A stretch of 64,000 nt of DNA, taken from Symsagittifera roscoffensis. Its lineage: Eukaryota > Xenacoelomorpha > Acoela > Convolutidae. The position numbers were made by a program, and so were the translations under genes. Shown here piece after piece: positions 32,699 through 45,700 of the stretch. Numbering within the stretch: the first letter of the stretch is position 1; the number at the start of each line of letters is the position of its first letter. The notes under the pieces were generated by a model that searched no databases, was not told the DNA's origin, and worked only from the letters and a program-made list of their open reading frames with translations. The stretch lies in the NCBI RefSeq assembly GCF_963678635.1, contig NC_087070.1:54228617-54292616 (forward strand), given 5' to 3'.

Positions 32699-33254
32699 TG
32701 CTTCATCTTTGGTGCTCTCAAGTTGTGCAAAACATGCATTTCGTACAGACACATATTATAAGGTTAATAGTTTCAACAATTTTCAAAACACCACAGCAAA
32801 AAGATCTTATAATACATCAGATATAGCGAAAAAAATTGGCAACTCCATTTTTATCCTTTATGTTAAATTCAATTTCTGGAATTCTCTATGTTTATAGCTG
32901 CCTATATTAAACTTCAACACCCGAAACTGCAAAACTTTGCGCATATTTTTGTTTAAGATTGGTTAAAAAAGACTTGAAGTTAAGTAGGCCAGCTTTTTGA
33001 TTGAATGTTTCCTTGAGTCGCGCTTATTTCTGAAACTTAAGCACGAGTCCCAGGCTGCTAGCTTGACAAATATAATAGTGTTGCATGAAAACGGAAAAAT
33101 TGAGTGTCGAATTTGTTTTGAGAACTTACATAATCATCTTTTTGTGGTTGAGTGGCCATGACGTTTTTTTAGTTGATGCTTTTTGAAAAATAGTAAATCA
33201 TCTTGTTTTTTTTTTTCAATATAGTTTCAGCTCGCAGAGTCGAACACGTACATA

Positions 33255-33730
33255 GAATACTTCCAGCTGCATTTTTAAAAACATGAACTGCAGTGTTTTT
33301 ACACCTTGCCTGCGGCCAGCAGGAAGAGTTTCACACTGGCGCTTGCAGAAATGAGGAAATTAATCGAGCTACACATTACCGATTTACGTTGACCGAAATG
33401 CGATCAAAGAACAATGAAACCAGACAGAGCAATGCTTTCGGTGAAACTTTTGAAGCAAGCATTACTAGATCCAGCCCCTCTCCCAATAGCTCCTGCAGCT
33501 GATGGCGGAGTAGCTGAAGCAGACCAGGTAGAAGGTTGGCCGAGTTTATAGTCAGGCCAACTTGCAATGGGATAGGATACTCCAGTGGAGGAGAAGTAGC
33601 CCAAATCAAAAACATGCCGTCGCAGAATGATCGGAGAGTTTCTGATTCTCAGGAAACGCACTACGAAATTATAATGTAACACGGAACTCGTAAAATTCAA
33701 CTAAAAGTTTGTACGAAAATAAAATCAAAA
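33255..33730 (+). other. Second unrecognised higher-GC stretch ending near an AATAAA
   Basis: Contains an ORF at 33293-33502 whose frame continues after two TGA codons to a TAA around 33680. An adjacent frame also has a clean stretch (about 33412-33555). The sequence ends with AAAATAAAATC near 33717, a possible poly(A) signal. It might be the 3' exon of a small gene whose start is at 32351, or a decayed copy. No homology recognised. Confidence 0.22.
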
Positions 33731-35711
33731 AGAAAAATATATACAACCTAGAAACAAACACTTATTTTTTCGCTGTTAAACCACTTAAGGCAAATGAGTG
33801 ATGCTTTGTAGCTATTTTTCCCAAACATCAAAATACAACGCTTAAGTGGATACTGGCTCCTGTGCTAGTGCTATCCCGTACCAAAGCGTTGAATGAAAAT
33901 CAGCGTTAAGCCATACATTTTCCATTCATTTATTTTAAAGCTGATCAGACCTCAATCAATTTTTAACTGAACACAAAGTTTTTTGTCAACTTTGTTCGAA
34001 ACCTCTCACGAACAAAAAATGACGCACAATCACAAATTGAATTCAAAAAATGAAATGAAAACAAACAGCAATCATAACAAATCAACATGACTTTATATCA
34101 CAGCTGAGGATTCTCGTCGGCTGGGGGTGAGGGTACCTGTTGTTTGCAGCTTTGTTTTGAGCATCTTACGCTTGTAACCACATCCTGTAACATAGCCAAC
34201 CGAAGATTGGAAATGGGTAATGAACACTAGTAAACATAAAAAAACACTGACACTGACTTTGTTGAAAAAATTAACTTTCGAATTGAACAAAAAGTAGATG
34301 CCCTTTGAGCTCTTTGAATTTTTAAAGCGAGTTATGATTGGCGTTTTTTTGATATCATTAACCCTACTTCAGAAAACTAGATCAACAGGTAAAGCTTTGA
34401 TCCCGCTGGAAATCTTAAAATTAATTTTCACTTTCGAAACAAGAGATCGTCCTCGAATTTTTGCGCCATTTGCACGTTTGTGTTTGGAGAGTGCTATTTA
34501 CGTCGCTTTCAGAAGATTAATTTCATTTGAACTCAAAAAGTGCATATATACCTAAGGGCATCAAAATTTCAAGGTTTTTTTCCTGAAAAAAAATCAACAG
34601 ACATATTTAAGTGTCTTTACTACGTTCATCGACTTTTAACTACATGAGGAAATTTGGACTGTTTTAAGAGTGAGACACAAAAATAAAAAATGGTTTTAAA
34701 AAACTGATTCGAAAGAAATCTTAAAACTTAACTGAACAGTTTTCACCAAAAAACCTTGTAATGCTGAAATACGTAATCCTTAAGATAGCAACACGGTGAA
34801 TCATTTGGATCTTAAACACAAACAATAACTGGACAATAACAACGACTTGCCTCTGCATGGGCAAAAGGAGATCCAGTTAGAAGTTAAAAATACTCATCAA
34901 ATCAAAATTTATTAAAAATGCAAATTATTTTCCATTAGTGAAAGTCGAGATCGACGTAGTCAACAGATTATTATACTCTGACTGCAATCAGTTTTGTGTT
35001 CCAAGACAACTCCCAAAAGAAGTAATATTTGTTCTTCATATTTCACTGACTGGAGGACACCTTGAAATTGTTTTTCAGATTTGATTCTTGTCCTATGAGT
35101 CCTTCTCTATGGTTTTTGACGAATTGAACATCTGGAACAAGTTATCAAAATGATTCGGAGAGTAATAATGCAATTAAGCAAGTCATCATTAATATTCCGA
35201 AACCTAATATTTTATTTTTTTAAACTGTTGAGAAATTGTAAACCTCTTCTGGCTGACTTGGAAATTCACTATTGGGTTTCATTTCTCAGAACAAAACATG
35301 AATTTTCAAAACTTAATAGGTTAAGGTTAAGAAGACCGTTATTCAAAGCAACTGACGTGGTGAAACCAATGCCTATCGGAATGAAAACTTCGCACAGTGG
35401 AGGTAACTTCCCCGCTTGAAACGGCGAAAGCAGCGGTTTCCATTTTTAGCCAGGAGTTGTTTTTTTTTCGGAGAATTTAATCATCGGACTAATGATTGTC
35501 TACATATTTTTGTTGGCTTTTTTTCTACTCTTTCTAAATCTTGTATTTTTCTTCTGGTTCAAGCAAGTTTTTTTTTAATCAAAATTGGTTTGATTCGTTC
35601 CTGTGGTATGCGACCTTTGATTTTGTATAATTTTTTTCCTTCGTTTTTCACGTTTTTTTTAACCAAAAGGTTTATTCGGTTTGAATGGTTTTGGCTAATT
35701 TTTTTTATGCG
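33731..35711. other. Intergenic spacer
   Basis: AT-rich sequence with no supported gene, RNA or repeat that I can define. Short ORFs here have no conserved features. Confidence 0.4.
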
Positions 35712-36560
35712 AAAGCAATTGTCTTGTAATTGGGAACTAGAACTTTTTCCCGTACACCAATTTTCTTACACATTTGTAAGAAATTGTGAAATTGCTTTAT
35801 TAGTAAATCTGAGCAAGTTTGATACTCCTACTCACTTGGCCTAGAGGAAAAGGGGACGCGTTTTTACCTCAAGGTCTGGGGTTCGAGTCCTGACCGGACC
35901 TTGTTTTTTTTCAGTATGTATGAAATTGAAATTTGTTTTCGGGAAAAATTGATTTTTCGCACTTTCGTCTGTCTACTTATGTTTCGTCGGCTTTTTGCCA
36001 CGAGGAAATTTTTTGTGCTGTCAGAATTTTTATCGTAGATGCAAGTGATTTTGATTTACTCCTGTAATTTGTTAAATTATTTGCCTGATGTTGTATATTT
36101 TGCTTGGCTTTCCTTTTTGTTTTCGCTTAAAAGCTTTATTCGGCATAAAGAGTTTCGGCTTTTGATCGATCGGCTTGGTTACTTTTTTATGTAACAAGGG
36201 CAAAAATGACCGATTTTGAGCTCCGCTTCACCTCTATCTGTGATATGGGCTTATTCGCCTTATATTGCGTTGTTTCAAAGGCAAATATAGATATTTGTGT
36301 AATTCAGGAGGGAAAAAAGGTGTTTCACGAGAGAGTTGCAAAACTTAATAGCTCAAATAGTTTGTTTATATGGTTTTCGGTTAAACGATCGTCTACTCAA
36401 GTTTTGTCGGTTTAGGTTGCGTTCGATGAATTTTTTGTGTTTCCGGGAACTTTTTCTGAAATTGAACATTATTCTAGACAAACGTTTGAAATTTTACTGT
36501 TTTTTGTTTTCCGATTTAAGGGCCTCGGCCTCGATTTCCCTGTTGAACTTGCTTCGCAAG
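35712..36560 (+). repeat. tRNA-headed long interspersed repeat, copy 2 (best preserved)
   Basis: Head: GTCTTGTAATTGGGAACTAG, A-box-like TGGCCTAGAGG (35837), perfect B box GGTTCGAGTCC (35880). Body in order: CTTTCGTCTGTCTAC, GTCGGCTT, then TTTATTCGGCATAAAGAGTTTCGG (about 36133), GAGCTCCGCTTCACCTC (36218) and TATTGCGTTGTTTC. The body order recurs at 45600-46200 and 60600-61400, so the repeat unit seems to be at least 0.8 kb, longer than a typical SINE and with no ORF. Confidence 0.6.
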
Positions 36561-36727
36561 TGAAGCGACGTCATGCCACGGCCAGCGCACTGGTTGGATA
36601 AGGCCATACCAAAGCTACATATATTCATCAAACATTTTTTCTAAAATAGTACTAGATGCCTGTTTTTGTGTTTTTCTACAGTGGCTCCCTTTCAGATCCT
36701 TAGATGTAAGATAGTTGCGGCGCAGAA

Positions 36728-39700
36728 ATGAACAAGCACCACAAGCATGCAGTGTTGGACCATGATAATACGGCCGAGCTCTTCAAGGTATGAAAAAGAA
36801 ATTCCACATCCGTTAAAAAGGAGGCCAAGACAATTATTCAAGCTGTGTCATGTTTATTTTCAGCAATACCAAGACATGAGCGTCGACCAAAAGGCATCTC
36901 TCACAAATGAAGACCGACTAAAGTGAGTAAAAAATTTGACCAATATTGGCAAAATGAGGCGGATCATTTCTTGATATATGTTCCAAACCATGTTTTTAAG
37001 CGTCGATGAACGTTCTTATTTCGAAAATGGAATTTGATTTCAAGATTTACAGCGACATAAAAAACTCACCTATTGATCCAGTTTTGGGTTAATTTATCAA
37101 AAAAAATGGCCATCATAAGTTGTTCTAGAAATTCAAAGAGCCTCAAGGCCATCTATTTTTTTCTTCGGATCTCGAAATTTGAGAATGTCAGTTTTTTTTG
37201 TTTACTTGCTTTTACTGAACCTTTTACATTTGTCTGGTGGCTATATTTAAATATTTTGTTTGATGACAAGGACATATTCAACTTTTTCCTCAAGAGCAAA
37301 AGTGCAGTGGTTATTGTTTCGATCGCGTTGAGAAGGAACTGAGTTTCTGGGAATTTTTAAAATCAGAATCACTCATCATAAAAAAACGTCTGTTGGAGTG
37401 AACTGTGGTGTGAAATATAAGCTCATTCAGTCGTGATTTGGGCTGCAATGTTATTCTTTATGAAATTCCCATTGTTGAGAAAAATAGTTTCGGAGTTTTA
37501 TCTTTCTGGAGCGAAGAGTGCATCACATGAGTTATCACCTTTATATCGGTATTTTAAGCTAATCGACCTGAATTATAAGTTTTTGTTCCGAACATTAGAA
37601 AGGGGAAAGAATTTCGCATTCGGTTTTTTCGTTTTCCACGTAAAATCTCAGATACCACAAATTATCATCATAATAGGTCGAATGATATATCATATCAATG
37701 CCCTTTCAGTCGTTATTCGAACGACATTAAAAAGTTTTAAAAAGTTGTCCCAGTGTCGAGACAAACTTTCAAAGTTTTGATCGCTGTTTAGTTCAGGTTC
37801 GAGCGAGCAATGCAAGGGAGCTATTTAATTTTAATTGCAAGCGATTAATTTGTTTTTTATAAAGTTTTGTAAATACAAAACCTTCCAAATTTCGAAAAAC
37901 TTGTAGACAATTTTTTTTGTGATTTTCAAAGTTTTTTTAAAATTGCTTGTCGTTTTTCGACAAAAACTACTGTTCATTTTCCTTTTCTTACTATGACTGT
38001 TCAATGTGCCTAGTTTGAAAAGATCTAGTTTTCTTTCAGATCCGTTTATCGCACCGCACCGCGCACAAAAAACGAGACTAGTTTGAAAAAATAGAAACAC
38101 GTTTTTTGTAGTTTCTGTAGAATATGGTCGGACCATGCTGCGCTAATTGCACAGCAGCCGACGGCTATCTTTGTTTATTTAGGATAGTAGTGTCCAAGAG
38201 GCTGTTTCCAAGAGGCTGAAATATACTCAATTCTCAGCCCCTTTTAATAAAAACGAAGCGCTTTAAAAAGTAATCAAAATTGTTTCAAAGATTTTTCTTT
38301 TGTTCAACAATACCCGGTATGGCATCTAATAAAAAGTTTTTAGCCTTACAAAGCAGTAATTCAACGGCGAGGCATGTAAAAATACTGTGCCAAGTAACGA
38401 ATCCCTCGTTTGAGTTAGGTGAAAAATGAAAAGATCAGTTTTTTAATCAAGAGTCAATGAACGTAGTGAAGACTCGTAAATAGGTCGTGATGATTTTGGA
38501 TTTTTTATTAACGCTCAAGCTTGATTTTTTGCGGTTTGACTTTTGATTTCTTGAGTTCAATTCAAAATAATTTGAGGAGGGCAAACTGCACTATCGAACA
38601 GTAAAATTATAAAGGTCACGAAAAATGTGATTGACTTCTAATTTAGGAAATGGAAATTAATTATCAAATATCCCAGCAAACATAAAAGCTTCACCTATTG
38701 ATCCAGTTTTCTTGAGTTAATTTTATCGAAAACGTGTCAATCATGAACGTGTTTTTGAAATTCAAAGAGCTTTAATGCAATCTAGTATGTTCTTGGAGCT
38801 TCAAAAGATGAGATTTTTGCGTTTTTGTTCTGTTAACTTGCGTTCAATGACTCTTTTCAACAGTCTGTTGGCTATGTTTAAAATTTGTGTTAGACTAATG
38901 GCAAATCCCATGTTTGATTTTTGTTTGTTTTCTTTTTCAGGAAAAACCTGAAAATTTGTTCAGGCTCAACTTCATTTTTCGCGTTTTGATTTCTTTTTAA
39001 GTTTAGTTTATTTCCTTTCTTAAAAGAAGGCAAAATCCACTATAGAAGATAAAAGGTATAAAGATCACGAAAATTGACTTCAAGTTTCAAGAATTTTCAA
39101 ATTTCCCAGCGGAATTAAAATTTTACCCATTGCTCCATTGTTCTCAAGCTTTAAGGGCATATATATTTTTGAAGTTCGAAGGTCTGTCTTTTTATGAGTG
39201 AACGGAGTGAAGACTGTTATATAAGTCGTGGTGACTTTTTTTCAGGAAAAAGTCTAAAATTTGTTCACGCTTAATTTTGATTTTTTGCGGTTTGTTGTAA
39301 TTTTTGTTTAAGTTCAATTGTAAAAAGGAAGGCAAACTATCAAATAGCAAAAGTGTAAACTTCGCGAAAAACGTGATCGAGTTCTAATTTCGAAATAGGA
39401 TTTTAATTTTCAAATTTGCCAGCGGAATAAAAAATTTACTTTTTGATCCATTTTTCTCAAAGTTAGTTTTATCAAAAAAGTGTCAAGAGCTTTAATGCCA
39501 TCAAAGAACTTTAAGGTCATCTATTTTTTTGTCTGAAATTTAAAGAGCTTTGATGTCATATATTTTTTGATTTGAAATTCGAAAGTTTTTTCAATAAATC
39601 AGTCAATATTTTTTCCTGTTTCCTTGCGTTTATTGGTTCTTTTCCAACTGTCTGTTGGCTGTGTTTTTTGCTTTTTAAGATAACTGTGATCGGGAACATT

Positions 39701-42700
39701 CTGTGCTTCTAGTGCTGAAATCGGCTCTTTATTTACCTTTTTTTAAAGATTTTTTTTTAGATCGGTTGTGAGTTCATTTGCTCTTAAAAGCCATATACTG
39801 ACTCTAATCAGAAGGAAGAAGTGGGAACTCTCAGAAATAATTAAGAAGAGTTCTTTCTGAAATGTTTGCTCGCAACCCCTAGTTTTTCAAACAAAATATA
39901 TGTCTTAAGGTTGGTTGAACACGCAGTAGATTGCATGCAAAATTTGTTTAATGTTGGCAAATGGCTCTAAGTTAATTTTGTCTGTTCCAACTTTTTTCAA
40001 TTTGCTATATATGTTCTAGATTCCAACACGCAGAATTACACGAGAAGCATAAGGGCCACGAAGCGATGCATGGGGAAATGGTGCTAATTCTGTTCATATC
40101 ACTTGTCATAGGCCAATGTGTATTGTTCCACTGGCGAGCACGATACAACAAATCCTACACGAGGGCAACTCTTCTTTTCATGTGGACCGTTCCTATGTAT
40201 TTTGTCATCACACACTACTGGATACGATTTCTGGTTGTCTGGGCGGTGTTCACGTTGCTTAATTTCTATGTGGTTTTCAAGGCCACTAGAAAACCTCTAG
40301 CAAACACTACTCCAAGGTTAGAGTCGAAGATTAGGAATGATAACAAAGTTAATGCTTACAAACGACATGAGCGTTTTTTGTCTATTTACAACGAACTTTT
40401 AATAAAAATTATAATTCTCGTTTCTGAGATTCCCAGCGGATCTTTCGAAGGCTTTGCAGCCTGTCTAAGCATAGTCAGTTTCTCTTATTTCCCCACATTC
40501 TGGACAGAATTATTTTGTTGAGCGAAGCTCTTTTTTGCGGCGTTTTTTTTGCGTTTAGAACTTTCACGTGGTACCACGTGCTTAAGTGTACACCGCGCGA
40601 TCGATTGTTTCTCCGCCACCCGCAATGATGGTATGGAACTATTGCCTAGGGTTTGGTTTTACTCCACAGCTTCGAGGAAATCAGAGCAATCTCACATGTT
40701 ATCGAGTGTGATATCATATTTAAGCCATTTCAATTGCAATTCAGATTTTGGAAAGATATCTTGCTAAAGTTCTCGGTTTACACTTGCAAAGCAAAGTGTA
40801 TTAGTACGAACTTTCTTTTTTCCAACCTAAGTCGCAAATATTGGCGCCACTTTGAGGCACTTAACAGCTTTTTGATAGCATGTGCTTTGGCATTTGATTA
40901 GTAATAAGTTAACACAGTTGATGTATTTCTCATTGTTCAAATGAACAGAAAAAAGCTATTTGCTTTAAAATATCAGTACAATAAAAAAACTCGATTTCCA
41001 ATTTTCCAACTCATGCATAATTTTCCAACTCTTGTTATACCATGCATAATATAGATAATTTGGCTTTATGCTTTCCATTTTATTACTTTCAAAGTAAGCG
41101 TAGATGCCTTCAGTTTGTTATATTCAAAATTATTACCTAAAATTTGTGTTTATTGGTATTTGGTGGCTATTTTGCTGCATCGAGCAGGCACTTTATTAGC
41201 ATGTGTAGCTGCTTTATTGTTGGCTAGCTTTAGGGGCTTTTAAGCATTCGTCGCTGAGTGTTTAGTGCGTGAGACTCAAATTTCACCTGATAGAGCTGCT
41301 TTTTGGTCGTGTTCTCGTAATTATTTGCTAAGTGCGGCTTCGCCTCTGTGGTGAAATTAAATGCAATGACAAACCGTTGATTAATAAGGAGTTAATTAAT
41401 GAAATTTGAGTGATAATTCCAGTAGTAATTCAGATAAAATGTAAATAGTTAGTCACCCGCACAAAGTTGCTCGAACAAATGACTCAAGGTCATGTTTCAC
41501 CAGCTAATTTTAACGAAAATTGTCAACATGTCGGTTGTTAAGATAGCAAATGTCTCCTTCCGCTGTTCAACCAACTCCCGAAGAAAGTAGTTTTATGGCT
41601 AAATATGTTCGTCTCTCCGTGGTTCATTGAATGGTTACTGAGGGAAATACAAGCCCGATTATCAAAAAACCTTTTCGAAGGCCTATTGGATATGCGAAAG
41701 TCGAACTATGCCAATTGTGCGAACTATGCCAATTGAATGAACTCTCTTTTTTTTATTCAACCACGGCCTTGTGTTCTGCTTCGGCTGTTGACGTACATAA
41801 ACAACACTGGTGTCTGTTAGAGAAACTTATTACGCCTGAGTTGTTACTGAGCTTGAAAAGTATCCTGGGGCTTTTCTATGGTCTATATTTTCAGCCCATT
41901 CCGCATCAGAAGAGCTATTCAGTTTCAAGGTCTTATCTCCCCTAAAGACTTATTATAAGCTTATATTTCCTAGCAGATTTTTTTTGGCTCAATTTTTGTC
42001 CAGCTTTCCAATGTTTTTCACGTGGGTTTTTCACAAAAGAATTTCAAAAAGAGGTTTGCTGGGTTTTTCAAAAAGAGGTTTGCTGCAAAGCAGCTATCGG
42101 GCCTGCATTTAGACAACCAGCAAGTCCTCGAACTTCTCATTTGTTCATATTTGCATGTTCTAAGCTACCTTCGAAAGGACAATATCCTTGTGTCAATTTT
42201 CACCTAGAGGGATTGTTATTGGCTTTGCTTCAATCATCCTAAATCTTTCTAACAATTTTTCGATTTACTTTTCCTGACTTATACTGATTTAGTTTTCTGA
42301 ATTATCAGTTGTCTTTCCTAAGAACCAATTAAGATCACTTTTCTCGCTTTAATCAATTTTTAGAATTTTTTTTCAACCAGCTACAGAAATTATTGACCGC
42401 TCCAGAAGCCACTAAATCATCTACCCACAAGCAAATTAAAACTGTTATCTTTCGAATTCTTCATTCACAAGCACTCATCAAAGATCAATTTTTTCAAAGC
42501 CAATTTTTTCAAGATTGCCTTTTAGAATCCCATGCCAGTTTCCACCGGATTGTTTGAACCCTTAAAAAGTTTCTTCAAAAGACAAAGTGAAGTTTTGCCT
42601 GTTTCATCGATCTGCTCGAATCCTTCAAGTTGCTTCATAAGGATGTCTTCATCCTTTTTTGTTTTGAAGTTTTTTTATGATGTTCAGTTGTCTCAACTCA

Positions 42701-45700
42701 CAACTTTTTTTAAACTCCTAGCTTAGAACTATTCCTATGATCGACATCTTTCAAGTAGGTCTTCACTAAAGAATCAAATTGTTTTCATTGCTTCTTTCCA
42801 ATCATGGTCTGCTTAAGCTTGCTTAGTGTTTTTTTTGGTAAGTTTGTGAGTACTTCTCCAAAATTACTACATCGCCTAATGTTACTTAATCGTCACTTCC
42901 TATCTTTTTCTCAATTTAGAATTTAGATTCGTCAAAACTTATCTCAAAACTAAATCAACTTAGATTTCTCCAATTTCTTCATTCTCAATTTCGATCAGGT
43001 AAGTCTTACTATATTTGATGTCCCCAAGAAAATTCAGTTTTTTTGTGTTTTTGGCCAGCTTTTTTGTGTAATTGTTTTTCACAATTATGGCTAGATTTTT
43101 CTTCATTACGGTGTTTTACCTATAGCGGAATGTAAGCACATGTTCCGGAGATTTATAGCCATACTACGAGCATAAGGTTAGTTTTTTTGTTGATAATTTT
43201 GAATCGAAACTCTTACAGCGAGCCTTGGAGTAATCGTTCGCCACGCCCGTTCTATCTTTCTCTTTTCTTGAGGGGTATATGAAGTGGAAGCTCAATCTTA
43301 ACTGCTGTTTTCTACAAAGTCGTCTAAAATTCTGACCGATGTACTCTGCTGCACCATGTGAGACTAAAATCTGAGGAACACCTATACCATTTACGAACCT
43401 GTGCAAATTTTCGGTTGCCTCATCTCTCGTCTTCATGAAACAAATTTTTAAGTCTGAAAAAACCCTCTACAAAACCTTAGGCATTTTTGAACCGGTAGCA
43501 GTGGTTGGATAGGGATAGAAAATGTCTGTGTGAACAATATCTAGTCCTAGTTGCCCTGGTGTAACGATCTTTTAGGACTGGCTTCTTTCAACGCTGTGTT
43601 CACTCAGTGCCCATTTTTGCTGCGTTGAATCCTTCTCTTTGTGGTGATGATTCCACCAAAGGCCCTGTCTTCGCTTCTCTGCTGTTTTCAAGTTTTGTTG
43701 CTCTGCTTTCATCGTCAGAGTTATCTATCTCTACAAGTAGTGTTGACCTGCTTCTATAGAGCAGCCGTGGCTAACTGGGGTAAGGTAAGCGTCTCTCAAT
43801 GCGTTCGAGGGTCGTGCGATCGAACCCCTTTTTGGTCATGGCTGGAGGGGTCCCAGTGTCATCCGCCTCCTCAAGGTGGGACCTGCTACGGCGAAATGAA
43901 TGGCACCCCCTCCCCCACAGTTGGTCCTGCATCAAGCAAGACCGAGGGCAACTTAAAAAAAACTGCTTTTATCTTTGCATTTGTCTATATGATTAGTTGT
44001 CTATCTGCCAGTAGTTTTCACCTGCCTCTATTCTAGAAGTTCTCTTTCAGATCAGTTTTCTATCTCGTGATGATAAATTTGGTCTGAATAATTTGGCGCT
44101 CGGAAGAATTTACCTTAATGCAACTGACCAAGAAGCGATCCCCAAACTTCGTTCTAATCTATTGTTTTAAAGTAACAATCAACGAAGGGAGGACTCTCAT
44201 CATATAGGCCGTGATGAGTTTTTTCAGTTGCTCAAATTTGATTTTTCGTGGTTTGACTTTTGAGAAAACTGGATCAAAAAGTAATTTTTTATTCATCTGA
44301 GAAAATTTTAAATTAAAATCCATTTTCGAAACTTGAAGTCATTCACGCTTTCGTGACACTTACAGATTTGCTGTTCGATAGTTGAGTTCGACTCCTTTCA
44401 ACAAAGGAAATACACTGAACTTAGTTTCGAAAGTGGATTTTTATTTTCAGATTTCCCAGTCGAATAAAAAATTTAGCTTTTGATCCAGTTTTCTCAAATT
44501 GAGTTAGTTTTATCAAAAACGTGTCAAAGATAGATTGTTCTAAAATTTCAACGAATGCAATCAATTTTTCCCTTAAATTCGAAAAGTGAGATTTTTTGAA
44601 AATCAAGTCTGTTTTCCAACTGTCTGTTGGCTATGTTTGTCTGTCTCTTAACAATATAAATTTTGTTTTTAAAAAAAAGAAAGATGAAAATGTTAGTTTT
44701 TGCTATTGAATAAGCAGAATGATAATATAGAGACATTTTAACTCTAATTTATAGACTTTTTGTCGAGTTTCAGGATAATGGTTATGATTTTCTCTACTGG
44801 TAGAAGCAAAAATTAATTTGAACTAATTCTTGTTCTGTTTGCAGATTGGTGTACAAGTGGTTCCTAATTATGCACAAGGTCAACTACGGCATGGGAGTGT
44901 TGGGCTACCTCTTAGTCATGTTCACCCTCATAGGGGTCAATGTCCTGTTCGGGGTCACCCCTGACAAGAGCATGGACTGGGGCCTCACTGTTCTCTTTTA
45001 CGGACTGTACTTTGGAGTATTATCACGTGACTTCTCGGTGCTCTGCACAGACAAAATGGCAACAAGATTAGGCGTGAGTAGAAATGGATAACTTAAATTA
45101 CAGTATGAAACAAAGCCCTGTAAGCATCCTTGAGAAAACCACGAAACTTTTTGTTCACCCCCACTGAAGGATGTGACGTTGGGTGTTTTTTTAAACCATT
45201 ATTAGGTACTTAAAGGAAGCTCATTGGGTGTCAAATAAATTATCATATTATTAAAGCGCTATTTTTCGTGATGCGGATTCCAAAACAGTTGTCTGTGTCG
45301 AGAAAAATAAACTGGTCTTGAATTGTTGCAGACAGAATTTTCATACTGAATTTCCAATCTAATTCTTCTGATTTTTTCAATATTAAATTAATTTTGCTTG
45401 CTAATAGCAAGCGTTGTCTAATCAGAACATAGTTTTTTTTGGTTGACAACATAATTAACAAAATCAAATTAAATCATTTGATAGCTTGATTTAGAAGAAA
45501 ATCAATTTCTTAGCTCCTCTGACATATTTAGTCAAGAAACAGCGACCATGCCGGAGCTTGTATTTTCCAACTGAAAGTTTCCCGTTTCAATAAAATTGTC
45601 GACACATATTCTCTCTGTCTGTGTTTTGTCGACTTTGTTGACTTATCACGGAATGTTTTTGTGCTGTATGAAATTTCATGGCAATTGAAAGTGTTTTTGA

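Larger units (their letters stand above)
40317..44844 (+). other. RNF121 intron 3 (4.5 kb)
   Basis: Non-coding for the host gene. Contains repeats with TGTATTAGTACGAACTTTC (near 40795; also near 53390), a tRNA-like fragment near 41251, a minus-strand copia-like integrase remnant (43164-43625), a tRNA-derived SINE (43752-43960) and an inverted pair of R2 repeats (44180-44640). Confidence 0.6.

Noticed and set aside
33404-33700. Minus-strand ORF of 98 codons
   Set aside because: It is antisense to an equally open plus-strand frame in a higher-GC patch and shows no family features.
35825-35900. Functional tRNA gene with a perfect B box (also at 57410, 60541 and 43752)
   Set aside because: A and B boxes are present but the acceptor and anticodon stems do not pair, and the units recur with a shared long body, so they are SINE-type heads.
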